A DNA stretch of 36,272 bases from a virus. Made by a program: the position numbers and the translations under genes. The stretch covers positions 1 to 36,272 of IMG/VR virus record IMGVR_UViG_3300021959_000162. The stretch is one strand, 5' to 3'. This document shows, piece after piece, positions 9,751-19,108 of this stretch (the stretch's first letter is position 1; every line of letters begins with the position of its first letter). The notes below the pieces were generated by a model that was not told the origin of the DNA, did not search any database, and saw only the letters and a list, made by a program, of their open reading frames with translations.

Positions 9751-10156
9751 AGATTTTCCATATTTACATTTAGGTAATGATATAGAAACAGGGATTGATT
9801 GTTTTAATCTCTGTAAATTAGTGTACTTAGAAGAACTAAATATTAATATTCCCTATACTACAGATTATTTTTGTAAAATTATAGATGAAGATTGGTACAG
9901 CAAAACACAAGAAAAACTTTTTGAACGCGCAGCAACGGATGAATACGGCTGGATAAAAGTAAAAGATCCTAAACCGTTTGATGTTATAACCATGAGTTTA
10001 GGATCTACTAATGTTACTAATCATTGTGCTTTATATGTAGATAGAGGTAAAATTTTACAAACTATGATAAAACATAAAAGTTGGATTGCTCCTTATGGAA
10101 ACTACTATAAACAATATACTACAGGGATATATAGATGGAAAGATTTACAAAACTAA
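9710..10156 (+). CDS. NlpC/P60-like tail peptidase, second of two (lambda K C-terminal-like)
   Basis: The motif 'ETGIDCFNLCKLVY' (Cys31) matches the family's nucleophile region (G-x-DC-x-x-L). 'VTNHCALYVDRGKILQTM' (His105) matches its catalytic His segment, preceded by 'KPFDVITM', the usual 'GDvv.f' strand. The C-terminal 'TGIYRW' is also typical. At 148 residues it is the length of a free-standing NlpC/P60 domain and probably acts at the tail tip. The start could be ATG 9710 or ATG 9725; the second gives a shorter overlap with the upstream gene. The stop lies 22 nt into the following JAB gene, indicating translational coupling. Confidence 0.72.
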   Translation: MRFIDMTIWYNKYKDFPYLHLGNDIETGIDCFNLCKLVYLEELNINIPYTTDYFCKIIDEDWYSKTQEKLFERAATDEYGWIKVKDPKPFDVITMSLGSTNVTNHCALYVDRGKILQTMIKHKSWIAPYGNYYKQYTTGIYRWKDLQN

Positions 10157-10506
10157 AAGAAGATATGAACGCACATAGTATGCAAGATTATCCTAGAGAG
10201 TGTGTAGGTATTATAACGAATGACTTTACTTATATACCATGTAAGAACACCTCTCCTTTTCCAAAGGATACTTTTATATTAGATCCTGCAGCTTTAGTTA
10301 AATATGATGAAAATATATGGGGAATCTTTCATTCACACCCAGGAGACGAAAATCCCCTACCAAGTAAAGAAGATAAAGTAAGTGCTGCTTTCCAAGAATA
10401 TAAATTTCTGGTAGGATTTAATAATAAATTTTTTCTATATTGGCTAGACTCTAATGTAGATGCACTCATGTTTGATGAGTTTAAGGAAGAACATCTTGTT
10501 AATTAA
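10135..10506 (+). CDS. JAB/MPN (Mov34) metallopeptidase-like tail protein (lambda K N-terminal-like)
   Basis: This 123-residue protein carries the JAMM zinc motif: a Glu in 'PRECVGIIT', then 'HSHP' and eight residues after the second His a Ser-x-x-Asp ('SKED'). These are the zinc ligands and catalytic Glu of Mov34/MPN/PAD-1 peptidases. In lambda this domain is the N-terminal half of K, fused to NlpC/P60. Here it is a separate gene placed after the NlpC/P60 genes, so the domain order is reversed. It overlaps the upstream gene by 22 nt and the I-like gene by about 11 nt. Confidence 0.82.
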   Translation: MERFTKLKEDMNAHSMQDYPRECVGIITNDFTYIPCKNTSPFPKDTFILDPAALVKYDENIWGIFHSHPGDENPLPSKEDKVSAAFQEYKFLVGFNNKFFLYWLDSNVDALMFDEFKEEHLVN

Positions 10507-11230
10507 TCTTAAGATACACTCAGCTTATAATAAATTTTTTAGTGAAAAGATATATACTTTTGATGCTTATAGTGCTTTAGACATTATAGGCTATCTTAGA
10601 GGTGTGCATCATAAATTTTCCAAACATATGGTGGATATAGCATCAGGAAAGTCTGATGATTGTTTTAATTTATTAGACGGTAATTTACAAGAAATTACTG
10701 ATGAAATGCTATATATTAAAAAATTTAAAGAAGGTGAGACTGTACATTTAGTGCCTACTATATGTGGTGGAGGTGGTAAATCTGGTAGAAAAATGTTTAT
10801 GATATTTGCTATAGCTGTTGTAGTTATGAATCCTGCTCTTTTAGGTTCAGTAGGCAGCAGTCTTGGATCTATGTTTAGCGCTGGTGCTCCTTTAAATGCT
10901 ATACCCCAATTGGGCGCAGTAAATGTAGGTGCAAGTGCAGCTACTGGTTTAAGTTTTATGCAAACTATGGGCCTTAATTTAGCTATGGCTGCTGTTACTT
11001 CTTTGATGACTAAATCTCCTGCAAAAAGAGCAAGTAAACAGACTGAATCTACAGTAAGAGAAAATGGTATGTTTGGAGGACTTACTAATAGTTCTACAAG
11101 CGGTACTCCTATTGCTTTAATATATGGACAAACACGAGTAGGTGGTCAGTTTTTAAGTGGTTATATAAGTTCTATTGATCATGGTAGTGGTGACCCTATT
11201 AGTGTAGGAGGACAATTCGATGGCGTTTAG
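10496..11230 (+). CDS. Tail assembly protein I-like
   Basis: About 90 residues resemble the beta-grasp (ubiquitin-like) start of lambda tail assembly protein I ('INLKIHSAYNKFF', 'AYSALDIIGYL', 'LVPTICGGGGKSGRKM'). A hydrophobic Gly/Ala-rich segment follows ('MFMIFAIAVVVMNPALLGSVG'), and the C-terminus reads 'GTPIALIYGQTRVGGQFLSGYI', a segment usual in proteins that precede J. I chose TTG at 10496, which has AAGGAAG seven nucleotides upstream. An in-frame ATG at 10460 lies deeper inside the JAB gene and would add 12 residues without an obvious ribosome-binding site. The stop overlaps the J-like start by 11 nt. I-type proteins act in tail tip assembly together with J. Confidence 0.78.
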   Translation: MLINLKIHSAYNKFFSEKIYTFDAYSALDIIGYLRGVHHKFSKHMVDIASGKSDDCFNLLDGNLQEITDEMLYIKKFKEGETVHLVPTICGGGGKSGRKMFMIFAIAVVVMNPALLGSVGSSLGSMFSAGAPLNAIPQLGAVNVGASAATGLSFMQTMGLNLAMAAVTSLMTKSPAKRASKQTESTVRENGMFGGLTNSSTSGTPIALIYGQTRVGGQFLSGYISSIDHGSGDPISVGGQFDGV

Positions 11231-14200
11231 AAACTTTACTAATTATTCTACTTTTTCTGTTCCACAGATACAAGGAGCTAAAGGCGGTAAAGGTGGAGGA
11301 GCTGAACCGCATACTCCTATCGAGCATCCACAAAGTTTATTTTCTACTGATATTTTATTTGTAGTAGTGGGGTTAGGTGAGGGTCCGTTATACAGAATTA
11401 ATCCTAATGGTCCTCAAGATGTAGAATTAGGTGATAATACTATTGATGATCTAATAAATTTAGATGGGAATGGTTTAGAAAATACGTCTAAGTTTAAAAT
11501 ATTATCTAATACAGGTACTACAACACAAAATAGATTAGATGTATTTGGTGAGACAGTTACTACTCCTCAAAATTTTGCTTCTCCTGTTACTTTGAGAAGT
11601 GGTGGCGGAGGTATACCTGCATCTCAGGTAACTTTACAAGAAACATCCTCAAAAGATTGGGATGCTATATCTTTTAATTTTGCTATTGGAGGTTTACAAA
11701 GAATAACTGATAAAGGTGATGTATTAAGCCATAGTTTATCAGTAGCTATAACTGTATTTGACCATACAGGTACTACTACTATAGCTACTGCCAGTAGAAC
11801 TATTAGCGGTAAAACTACTGTAGCATTTAAATTTAGCATTAAAATACAAATACCTGAAGCTAGTAAGAATGTAAATGGTTACAGATTTTCTATTAGAAAA
11901 ACTTCTGGAGATGGTACAAGTTCAGGTACTACTGATGATGTAAGTATACAGGGTTGGAATGAAATAGAAAATTCTCCACAATCTTATCCAAGAACTGCTC
12001 ATATAGGTTATGCATTAAAAGCAACAGATGAGCATAATGGTATACCTACTTTTACATCTTTAGTTAAAGGTTTAATACATAAAGTACCTTCTAATTATAA
12101 TCAACCTACTTTATCAACCGGAGAAATTGATTGGAGACATATAGAAGTACCTGCTACAGGAGCAGAAAGTTCAGCTACTGCTGGTTACTATATGCAACAA
12201 ACAGGATCTTCTGTACAAACTAGTTCTACTATTAACATATATAATGGTACTTGGGACGGTACTTTTGTATATTCATGGTCACAAAATCCTGTATGGATTA
12301 TATATGATCTACTTACAAACAAAACTTATGGTCTAGGAGTACCTGAAGAAAATATAGATAAGTATAGGTTTTATCAGATAGCACAATTCTGTGATGCTTG
12401 TGACTACACTACGGGTAATTTCATAGGAGTAGATGGTTTAGCTGACGGAACTTTTAGAAGTAAAGCCAGAGGTACTTTTACATCAAATAGAGAAAGACAG
12501 TTAGGAGTTGCCCAAGGTACAGTTATTAAAGAAAGAAGATTTACTTTAGATCTTATTATTGCTGATCAAGCTGAATCTTTTGATACTATTAATAGCTTAG
12601 CAGCAAGTTTTAGAGGAGCAGTATTATATGCTCATGGTAAAATTACTCTTGCTTGTGATCTTCCTGATGAAACTCCTGTTATGGTATTTAATGAAGCTAC
12701 TATGAAAGAAAATACTTTTATTATTTCCGGTAATAAAGAGAGCGATATTTTAACTGGTGTAGATGTAAGCTATGTTGATCCTACTAATCACTATAAACGA
12801 GAAACTGTACGTATTGATCAGTTAGGTAGTAATGATGGAATAACACAAACTGAAATAGAAAATATAACTTCCTTAGACTTAGTAGGTGTAACTCGAAGAA
12901 GTCAAGCTCTACGATTTGCTCAATATCAGATAGCTGCTTCAAGATATTTAAAAAGAACAACTACTTTTACTACAGGTACAGATGCTTTGCAATTAGTTCC
13001 TGGTGACGTAATCTCCGTAGCACAACAAGCTTCTGGAGTAGCTTATGGTTTTGGAGGTAAGGTAAGAGCTGATTCAGTTGTGACACCTAATAATACTAAT
13101 GTATTCTTAGAACACTATACTGTACCGTCTCTTAGTGCAAGTAATTTTGGATCATCTAACACCAGTCCTTTAGCTCTTCGTATTATAAAAGTAAAAAGCG
13201 ACAGAATAGACTTATACTTAGTATCTAATTCTAATTTTACACTAAGTACTACTGATAATGTTACCTCTGGGTTTGACCAAGCTATTGTTAATCCTATTGA
13301 AAGATTTAATCCAATTACTAAAAGTTGGGATGCTTATACAGCTTTTACTGCAAATAATAAACCAGAAGCCGGAGATCTATGGACATTTGGTGAAATAGAT
13401 AATCCTGATAATTTTTATACTTCTAAGAGCGATAAATTATTTAAAGTTACGCAACTTACAAGAGAAACAGATGATGAAGAAGTATCTATATCTGCCGTTG
13501 AATACATATCTAATGTGTACGTAGACTCAGATAAATTTATTGATTATAAACCTACTGCATATACAGATATTCAATCCTCACTAACTGTTCCTCCTGTACC
13601 TCAATTTAAGTTTATTGCAAGTCCTAGGACAAGATCTGACGGTTCTGTAGCTGTAGACGGATTAATACAAGTAAATACTGATAGATTAGGTTTTGGTATT
13701 AGTTATGTAACTGAATATGAAATATCTAAACCTACTGGAGGATCTTTAGTAGCAAATAATATAGTAGTAGGTGATGTTAATACTATACAAGTAGTAGATG
13801 CAAATGTATTAGTAGGTGCTCCTGCTACTGCTACACTTGTAGGTAAAAACGGTTTTACAAGTCCTGCAGGAGAGATAAAACTACTATGCACTGCTATTGA
13901 AAATACAGATACTATTGGTGGTACCGTTGATGGTAACATATCTCTAACAGTACAAGGTTTTGGACAAGTATTTGATGATAATTTTCAATGTAATGTATTA
14001 GATGCTAATGATAATAGTGTGTTTGGTGCTCTAAAAGGTGAAGACCAAATTAGTATACCTGTTAATCAGAATGTATCTGCACAAGGATTATTAAATTTTG
14101 TAGGTTTTGCGCCAATTGTCACAGCACTTAGTCGTACTATAGTAGGCCATACAGTAGCTACTGATACTATAAAAATTGATAATACTAGAACTGATGATGA

Positions 14201-17200
14201 AACCCTTCTTAGTAAGATACCTCCAGCTCCTTTTTACGTAACAATAAATCAACTACTTGACTCTAGACATTATAATAATAATACTTTTTATGTATCAGGT
14301 TCTGAGTTTACTCATGTACAATCTGGAGAAATAAATGATAGTGTTTCTGATAGTATTACAATTGATTTACCTGTTAGGCCTCGTGACGCAGCTTTTGTTA
14401 GACTATTTATTGATGGAGAACAAAAAACTGCGGGACAATTTACAGTTAATCACACTAATCCTGCAGTAAATGCTACAATAGTTTATACTAAAGGTTCTAC
14501 AGACACTGCATTCAGAGCTGAAGTAGATTACTATAGTGTCCCTATTATTGAGAGAGGTGATAATGTACAAGCAGCTACTTCTAATGTATTTAGTGTAATA
14601 GAATGTACTTATGATCCTGCATCCAGTTTGTCTAATACAGCACTAACTGCTAATAATATATATAAAATAAAATTAGCTGCTTCTCCTAAAGCTAATTTAG
14701 GTGGTTTATTCTTTACTAACATATCTTCTGATCCCACAGGATTTTTAGGCAATATATCAGGAGGTACAGCTACTTTAGACTATGATAGAGATACTTTTCC
14801 TGGCAAATTTAGTTTAGCAAATAACCGAGTATATAATTTACAAATCGGTTCAGATTTTGAACAACTATTCTTAACTAAGGATCAAATTATACCTGGCTTA
14901 CTACAAGGTACTACAGCACTAAGAGCTAGAAACAAAACAAGAGGTGGTAGAACCAGTGCTTTTAATACTAAGTTTATTCATATAGACAATATACCTATAC
15001 AAAAAGTAAGAAATGCTACTATAGTAGAATCTTTATATAGGGAACAGACAGGTGGTGTTGCTGTAAGAGCTACTATACAATTTGACCATATTTTTCAACA
15101 GAATGTAACTGACTACGAAATATCTTATAGAATGGATTCAGTAGATGATGTGGGTGTAGATGATGGTGGTACAGATTTAACATCTTTTAATACTGTTAAA
15201 GTTCCTGCATCTGGGTTAGATAGTGATAATAAAATTAGATTTACAGTAAATGGAATAAACAGAGGTTTAACAAGTGATACCAGAAATATAATATTTAGAA
15301 TTGTACCTTTAAATAAAGATATAAGAGGTTTACAAGCTACTGTAACTAAATCTATTATAGGTAAAACTGCTAAACCTGCAAATATATTTAACTTTACTGG
15401 AGGTCAGCAAATTGACCAAATTACTTTGTTATGGTCTTATGCACGTACCACTGATGGAGAATTAGCAGATCTTGATCTTAAAGAAGTAATTGTAAAACGC
15501 TTACCAGGCGCTATTGACGCAACTATAGATAATTTTGTTGCAGCGGCGGACTTAGTTACTATTTCAGCAGGTACTGCCCGTAAGTCAATACCTATTGATA
15601 CTTATGGAGAATTTACTTACTTAGCAAGAACCAGAGATACAAGTGGTAATTTTAGTGAGTCTGTTGTAGGTATTACTCTCACTACCAGTCGTCCTATTAG
15701 AAGTACCGTAGTTGCTGCTTATAATGAAGATGATCCTTCAACTAACTTTACTAATATAGTAAATACTAATAATGGAGAAACTAACTTTCCTTCTTTTTCT
15801 CAAAGTACTACAGGAGGATTAGCTTTTGCTGTTAGACCTTCTCCTTTAAGTGGTCCGAGTACTGCTACTGACAACGCTAATGGTACTTCCAGTGGTTGGT
15901 CTGCTACGTCTTCTGCTTCTGACTTATTAGCAGCAGGCTCTGGAGAATATATAACTCAAATTAGAGATTTTGGTAGTACTGTGACAGGTGCTATATACGT
16001 AGAAATTGAAGGTACTCAATCTGTTCAAACAAATTACAATAGTGCTAAAGAATCTATATTAACAGGTGTTACTGATGCTTCCGGTACTGTTGGTGTTCTA
16101 AAAGATGCAAGTTTTGGTGGTATAGGTACTGTATTAGGTTTTTCTAATAGTTCTGTAGTAAGTCCTCGATTTGATTCTAATAATCAGACTTGGATGAGTG
16201 GTGGTGAGTCTGGTAATGTCTATGCTATATGGAATGATGGTCAGTATGTAGGTAATGTTATAAGTATCTCTGCTATAACAAAAGCCAGTCCTGCAGTAGT
16301 TACTACTTCAGGTAGCGAGCATGGACTGGTTAATGGCAATAGAATTATTATTCATGATGTAGAAGGCATGACTGAAATAAATAATAGAGAACTATATGTT
16401 AATCGAGTAAACGCTACCAGTGTACAATTATATACTGATGCATCAACAACCGCTGCTCTTAACTCTGGTGGTTTTGGTACTTATACTTCTTCAGGTGTAT
16501 TAGATCAAGGTGATTATGCTAATTCCAATTCTTATTCGTTAATTGCAGGTTTGATAGATGCTGATGAAATTAGATTAGGCCAAACCTTTCATTCAAATGG
16601 TGATAGTACTGGAAGTAATGCTCTTGGTAATGTAACTACTGCAGCCAGTAATTATAAATTAGTTAATCTTAGACAGTATTCTGATTCAGGTACTGGTGAT
16701 ACATATGCCGGTAGTTTAGGTGCAATAAAAGCTCAAACACAAATTAGAACTACAACTGCCGCTAACGCACAACTTTATGCTGCAAATATTAATGGATCTA
16801 CAGGTGCATCGGAAGGTAACGCAGATATTTCTCAGTTTGTAGGTTCTGCAGTAAATGATGGTTTTCAAACTTATCAAGCTGGTAGTAGAACTTTTAGACA
16901 ATTTCAATTAAAATTTATTGTGCAAAATGATCTGCCTGATGAATTTGACTTTACAATTGATAAATTTAGGTATACTATAGAGAAAGATACAGTTACCTTT
17001 ACAGATACTACAGCATATAATGCAACTACTAAAACTATTAGTATGGTTGACTCAGGGTTTTTAACCAGACCCGTAATAAGTTATGCAATGTTAAATGAGG
17101 ATATACATGCACCTCACACTGTAGTTACTACCGCAGCGTCTAATCAGTCAGTTACTTATAAAGTATTAAGAAGTGATGGTTCTACTGGCGACACATCAAA

Positions 17201-17237
17201 TGGTATGTCTGTAATGATGACAGCAACAGGAGTATAA
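11220..17237 (+). CDS. Host-specificity / central tail tip protein J-like
   Basis: At 2005 residues this is a giant J-type tail tip protein, compared with 1132 in lambda. It opens with 'GAKGGKGGGAEPHTPIEHPQSLFSTDILFVVVGLGEGPLYRI', the Gly-rich entry plus 'LxST' and 'EGP' signature of the family. The J core with 'NPVWIIYDLLTNKTYGLG' lies near residue 360 and 'SLAASFRGAVLYAHGKI' near 460. Long beta-rich repeats follow, including fibronectin-III-like stretches from about 1250 to 1480. The C-terminal third is Ser/Thr/Asn-rich and likely holds receptor-binding parts. The ATG is preceded by GGAGG and overlaps the I-like stop. It is expected at the distal end of the tail, contacting the host. Confidence 0.9.
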   Translation: MAFRNFTNYSTFSVPQIQGAKGGKGGGAEPHTPIEHPQSLFSTDILFVVVGLGEGPLYRINPNGPQDVELGDNTIDDLINLDGNGLENTSKFKILSNTGTTTQNRLDVFGETVTTPQNFASPVTLRSGGGGIPASQVTLQETSSKDWDAISFNFAIGGLQRITDKGDVLSHSLSVAITVFDHTGTTTIATASRTISGKTTVAFKFSIKIQIPEASKNVNGYRFSIRKTSGDGTSSGTTDDVSIQGWNEIENSPQSYPRTAHIGYALKATDEHNGIPTFTSLVKGLIHKVPSNYNQPTLSTGEIDWRHIEVPATGAESSATAGYYMQQTGSSVQTSSTINIYNGTWDGTFVYSWSQNPVWIIYDLLTNKTYGLGVPEENIDKYRFYQIAQFCDACDYTTGNFIGVDGLADGTFRSKARGTFTSNRERQLGVAQGTVIKERRFTLDLIIADQAESFDTINSLAASFRGAVLYAHGKITLACDLPDETPVMVFNEATMKENTFIISGNKESDILTGVDVSYVDPTNHYKRETVRIDQLGSNDGITQTEIENITSLDLVGVTRRSQALRFAQYQIAASRYLKRTTTFTTGTDALQLVPGDVISVAQQASGVAYGFGGKVRADSVVTPNNTNVFLEHYTVPSLSASNFGSSNTSPLALRIIKVKSDRIDLYLVSNSNFTLSTTDNVTSGFDQAIVNPIERFNPITKSWDAYTAFTANNKPEAGDLWTFGEIDNPDNFYTSKSDKLFKVTQLTRETDDEEVSISAVEYISNVYVDSDKFIDYKPTAYTDIQSSLTVPPVPQFKFIASPRTRSDGSVAVDGLIQVNTDRLGFGISYVTEYEISKPTGGSLVANNIVVGDVNTIQVVDANVLVGAPATATLVGKNGFTSPAGEIKLLCTAIENTDTIGGTVDGNISLTVQGFGQVFDDNFQCNVLDANDNSVFGALKGEDQISIPVNQNVSAQGLLNFVGFAPIVTALSRTIVGHTVATDTIKIDNTRTDDETLLSKIPPAPFYVTINQLLDSRHYNNNTFYVSGSEFTHVQSGEINDSVSDSITIDLPVRPRDAAFVRLFIDGEQKTAGQFTVNHTNPAVNATIVYTKGSTDTAFRAEVDYYSVPIIERGDNVQAATSNVFSVIECTYDPASSLSNTALTANNIYKIKLAASPKANLGGLFFTNISSDPTGFLGNISGGTATLDYDRDTFPGKFSLANNRVYNLQIGSDFEQLFLTKDQIIPGLLQGTTALRARNKTRGGRTSAFNTKFIHIDNIPIQKVRNATIVESLYREQTGGVAVRATIQFDHIFQQNVTDYEISYRMDSVDDVGVDDGGTDLTSFNTVKVPASGLDSDNKIRFTVNGINRGLTSDTRNIIFRIVPLNKDIRGLQATVTKSIIGKTAKPANIFNFTGGQQIDQITLLWSYARTTDGELADLDLKEVIVKRLPGAIDATIDNFVAAADLVTISAGTARKSIPIDTYGEFTYLARTRDTSGNFSESVVGITLTTSRPIRSTVVAAYNEDDPSTNFTNIVNTNNGETNFPSFSQSTTGGLAFAVRPSPLSGPSTATDNANGTSSGWSATSSASDLLAAGSGEYITQIRDFGSTVTGAIYVEIEGTQSVQTNYNSAKESILTGVTDASGTVGVLKDASFGGIGTVLGFSNSSVVSPRFDSNNQTWMSGGESGNVYAIWNDGQYVGNVISISAITKASPAVVTTSGSEHGLVNGNRIIIHDVEGMTEINNRELYVNRVNATSVQLYTDASTTAALNSGGFGTYTSSGVLDQGDYANSNSYSLIAGLIDADEIRLGQTFHSNGDSTGSNALGNVTTAASNYKLVNLRQYSDSGTGDTYAGSLGAIKAQTQIRTTTAANAQLYAANINGSTGASEGNADISQFVGSAVNDGFQTYQAGSRTFRQFQLKFIVQNDLPDEFDFTIDKFRYTIEKDTVTFTDTTAYNATTKTISMVDSGFLTRPVISYAMLNEDIHAPHTVVTTAASNQSVTYKVLRSDGSTGDTSNGMSVMMTATGV

Positions 17238-18506
17238 ATGGCATTAACCGATTCAAACACCTATATTGAGCCAACTGCAGGTACATCACTTAATGCTGCT
17301 AGAACTCAATTTAATAACTCCATGCGCTCTTTGCTTACAAATTTTAGAAGCTCAGCAGCTCTTTCAACTGTAAATATTGTTGCAAGTGGTGTAGCTACTG
17401 ATATACCTGATGGTGCTATGATGCAATTTGCTAATGCAAATGTTAATGCATTATTTATCTCTGATTCTACCACTAAGAAGAGCTCTCATATTGGTGGTAA
17501 CTTTACTAGAGTAGGTATAGGACATCGCATAGAAAATGGCTTACCAGCGTTAACTTCTAATGTTTCACATTATGATATTGGAGAATTAGTAGTAACAGTA
17601 CAAGAAGGCGCTGCACAGTCAGCCAGTCGGTTATATTTAAAAACCAGTAATACTGCTTCTATAGGATCTTTTTTAGACATTGGTACTCCTGGTGCTTTAA
17701 GTATTGTAAATACTATGATAGCTACCTCTGGGGTTACTTCTGATAAAATCAATCTTGCTGTTCGTAATATTAAAACTAATGATATTGAGATAGTATCTAC
17801 TGCAGCTGGAGGTGGAGGTACATGGTTTCCAGAAGTTACAGGTGTACAACACGCACAACTTGCCATATCTGGTATAGGAGCAGGGTCTAATAGTGCTATA
17901 GTATTAGCAGGCTCTAATGCTACATCTAATCTGTCCTTAGCTTTTGAACCTAACCAAATTGGTAATGGTAGTCACAATCAATTACATCATTTAGGTCTCA
18001 GCATAGTAAAACAAAATGGGGGTTACGCTCCTATAGCTTCTAACGTACTGTTACAGTCTGCAATTTTAGGAGGCACAGATACTCCAGTACCTTTAGTACC
18101 TGCAGGTACTATAGTAGCTATGGCAGGAGCTGTACCTGCTGGTTGGTTAGAATGTGTTGGAACCGCTATTAGTAGAACCACATATTCTGAATTGTTTGCT
18201 ATATTAGGAACTACTTATGGTGCAGGAAATGGTTCTTCTACTTTTAATATACCTAACTTTGAGAATAAAGTTATGATAGGAGAGTCCTCCTCTCATGCAC
18301 TTGGACCAGGCGCAGGAACATTTGCTAGTGGGGGTACTATTACTACTGGATCAACTACTACAACTATAAATACTACTACAGCTTCTGCTTCAACAGGTGT
18401 TAAAGATGCTGGGGGTCTAACATGTGTGACAGGTGTTACAGCTGCCGCCCACACTCATACTGCAGTAATACCACATGCAGTAGCAAGATACATAATTAAA
18501 ACATAA
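17238..18506 (+). CDS. Tail fibre protein with phage tail-collar domain
   Basis: This is a 422-residue protein. Residues about 290-350 carry the phage tail-collar signature: 'GTIVAMAGAVPAGWLECVG' then 'YGAGNGSSTFNIPNFENKVMIG'. The C-terminus has 'AAHTHTAVIPHAVARYIIKT', with His-x-His pairs like those that bind metal in trimeric phage fibres. The N-terminal half is Ala/Ser/Asn-rich and may attach to J or to the fibre shaft. It starts at the ATG right after the J stop, with AGGAG inside the end of J, so the two are co-expressed. It probably forms a trimeric fibre or its tip. Confidence 0.85.
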   Translation: MALTDSNTYIEPTAGTSLNAARTQFNNSMRSLLTNFRSSAALSTVNIVASGVATDIPDGAMMQFANANVNALFISDSTTKKSSHIGGNFTRVGIGHRIENGLPALTSNVSHYDIGELVVTVQEGAAQSASRLYLKTSNTASIGSFLDIGTPGALSIVNTMIATSGVTSDKINLAVRNIKTNDIEIVSTAAGGGGTWFPEVTGVQHAQLAISGIGAGSNSAIVLAGSNATSNLSLAFEPNQIGNGSHNQLHHLGLSIVKQNGGYAPIASNVLLQSAILGGTDTPVPLVPAGTIVAMAGAVPAGWLECVGTAISRTTYSELFAILGTTYGAGNGSSTFNIPNFENKVMIGESSSHALGPGAGTFASGGTITTGSTTTTINTTTASASTGVKDAGGLTCVTGVTAAAHTHTAVIPHAVARYIIKT

Positions 18507-18516
18507 GAGGGAAAAT

Positions 18517-19092
18517 ATGGAATATATAAAATTTTACATAGATGAGATGGATCAAAGCTGTGTATTTTTTGAATACAGAAAAATAGAAGAAAATACGAAA
18601 GGCCCATTAATAACTAGGGCTTTTCCTTTTAGTAAAATAATTGAAAAAGAACCAAAAATAGAAGAACTGGTTTCGGGACCAATTATAGGTATTTATTATG
18701 AGCAGAGAGGTTTAAACTTTACAAGCGAGAGACAATGGATAGGTAAAATTGAACCACTCGATCAAGAATTAATTGACTGGATCAAAGACTTAACTGAAAA
18801 AGTATGTGTATTAGAGATATATGATGAACTACTAAAACCTCCTACAATTGATGAGCAGGTTGAGGATTTTATAAAAGAATTTTTTGAAGAAGGAGATTCA
18901 GAACCTCTTGAGCAAAAAGATTTCTTAGCAGAATTTTTTGAAGAAATATCAAATGATAATACTTCTAATGAAACTGTTGTAAGTAGTTCTGATAATACTC
19001 TGACAGGTAGAATAAAAGAAAAATTTAATAATACATCATTAGAAACAGTAGATTTTTTAACAGAATTTTTTGAGCAGCTTGACGATGATTAA
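18517..19092 (+). CDS. Acidic protein with three DF-x-x-EFFE repeats, unknown function
   Basis: I do not recognise this 191-residue acidic protein. Residues 1-110 look like a compact alpha/beta domain ('FYIDEMDQSCVFFEYRKIEEN', 'IIGIYYEQRGLNFTSERQW', 'LDQELIDWIKDLTEKVC'). The rest is acidic, low in complexity and holds three copies of a nine-residue motif: DFIKEFFEE at 117-125, DFLAEFFEE at 135-143 and DFLTEFFEQ at 179-187. These short amphipathic acidic helices could be peptide docking motifs. It lies between two fibre genes, starts with ATG after GAGGGAAAAT, and is followed by an AAGGAG site for the next fibre gene. A role as fibre adaptor or assembly chaperone is inference from position. 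Confidence 0.7.
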   Translation: MEYIKFYIDEMDQSCVFFEYRKIEENTKGPLITRAFPFSKIIEKEPKIEELVSGPIIGIYYEQRGLNFTSERQWIGKIEPLDQELIDWIKDLTEKVCVLEIYDELLKPPTIDEQVEDFIKEFFEEGDSEPLEQKDFLAEFFEEISNDNTSNETVVSSSDNTLTGRIKEKFNNTSLETVDFLTEFFEQLDDD

Positions 19093-19108
19093 TATTTAAG
19101 GAGTTAAT

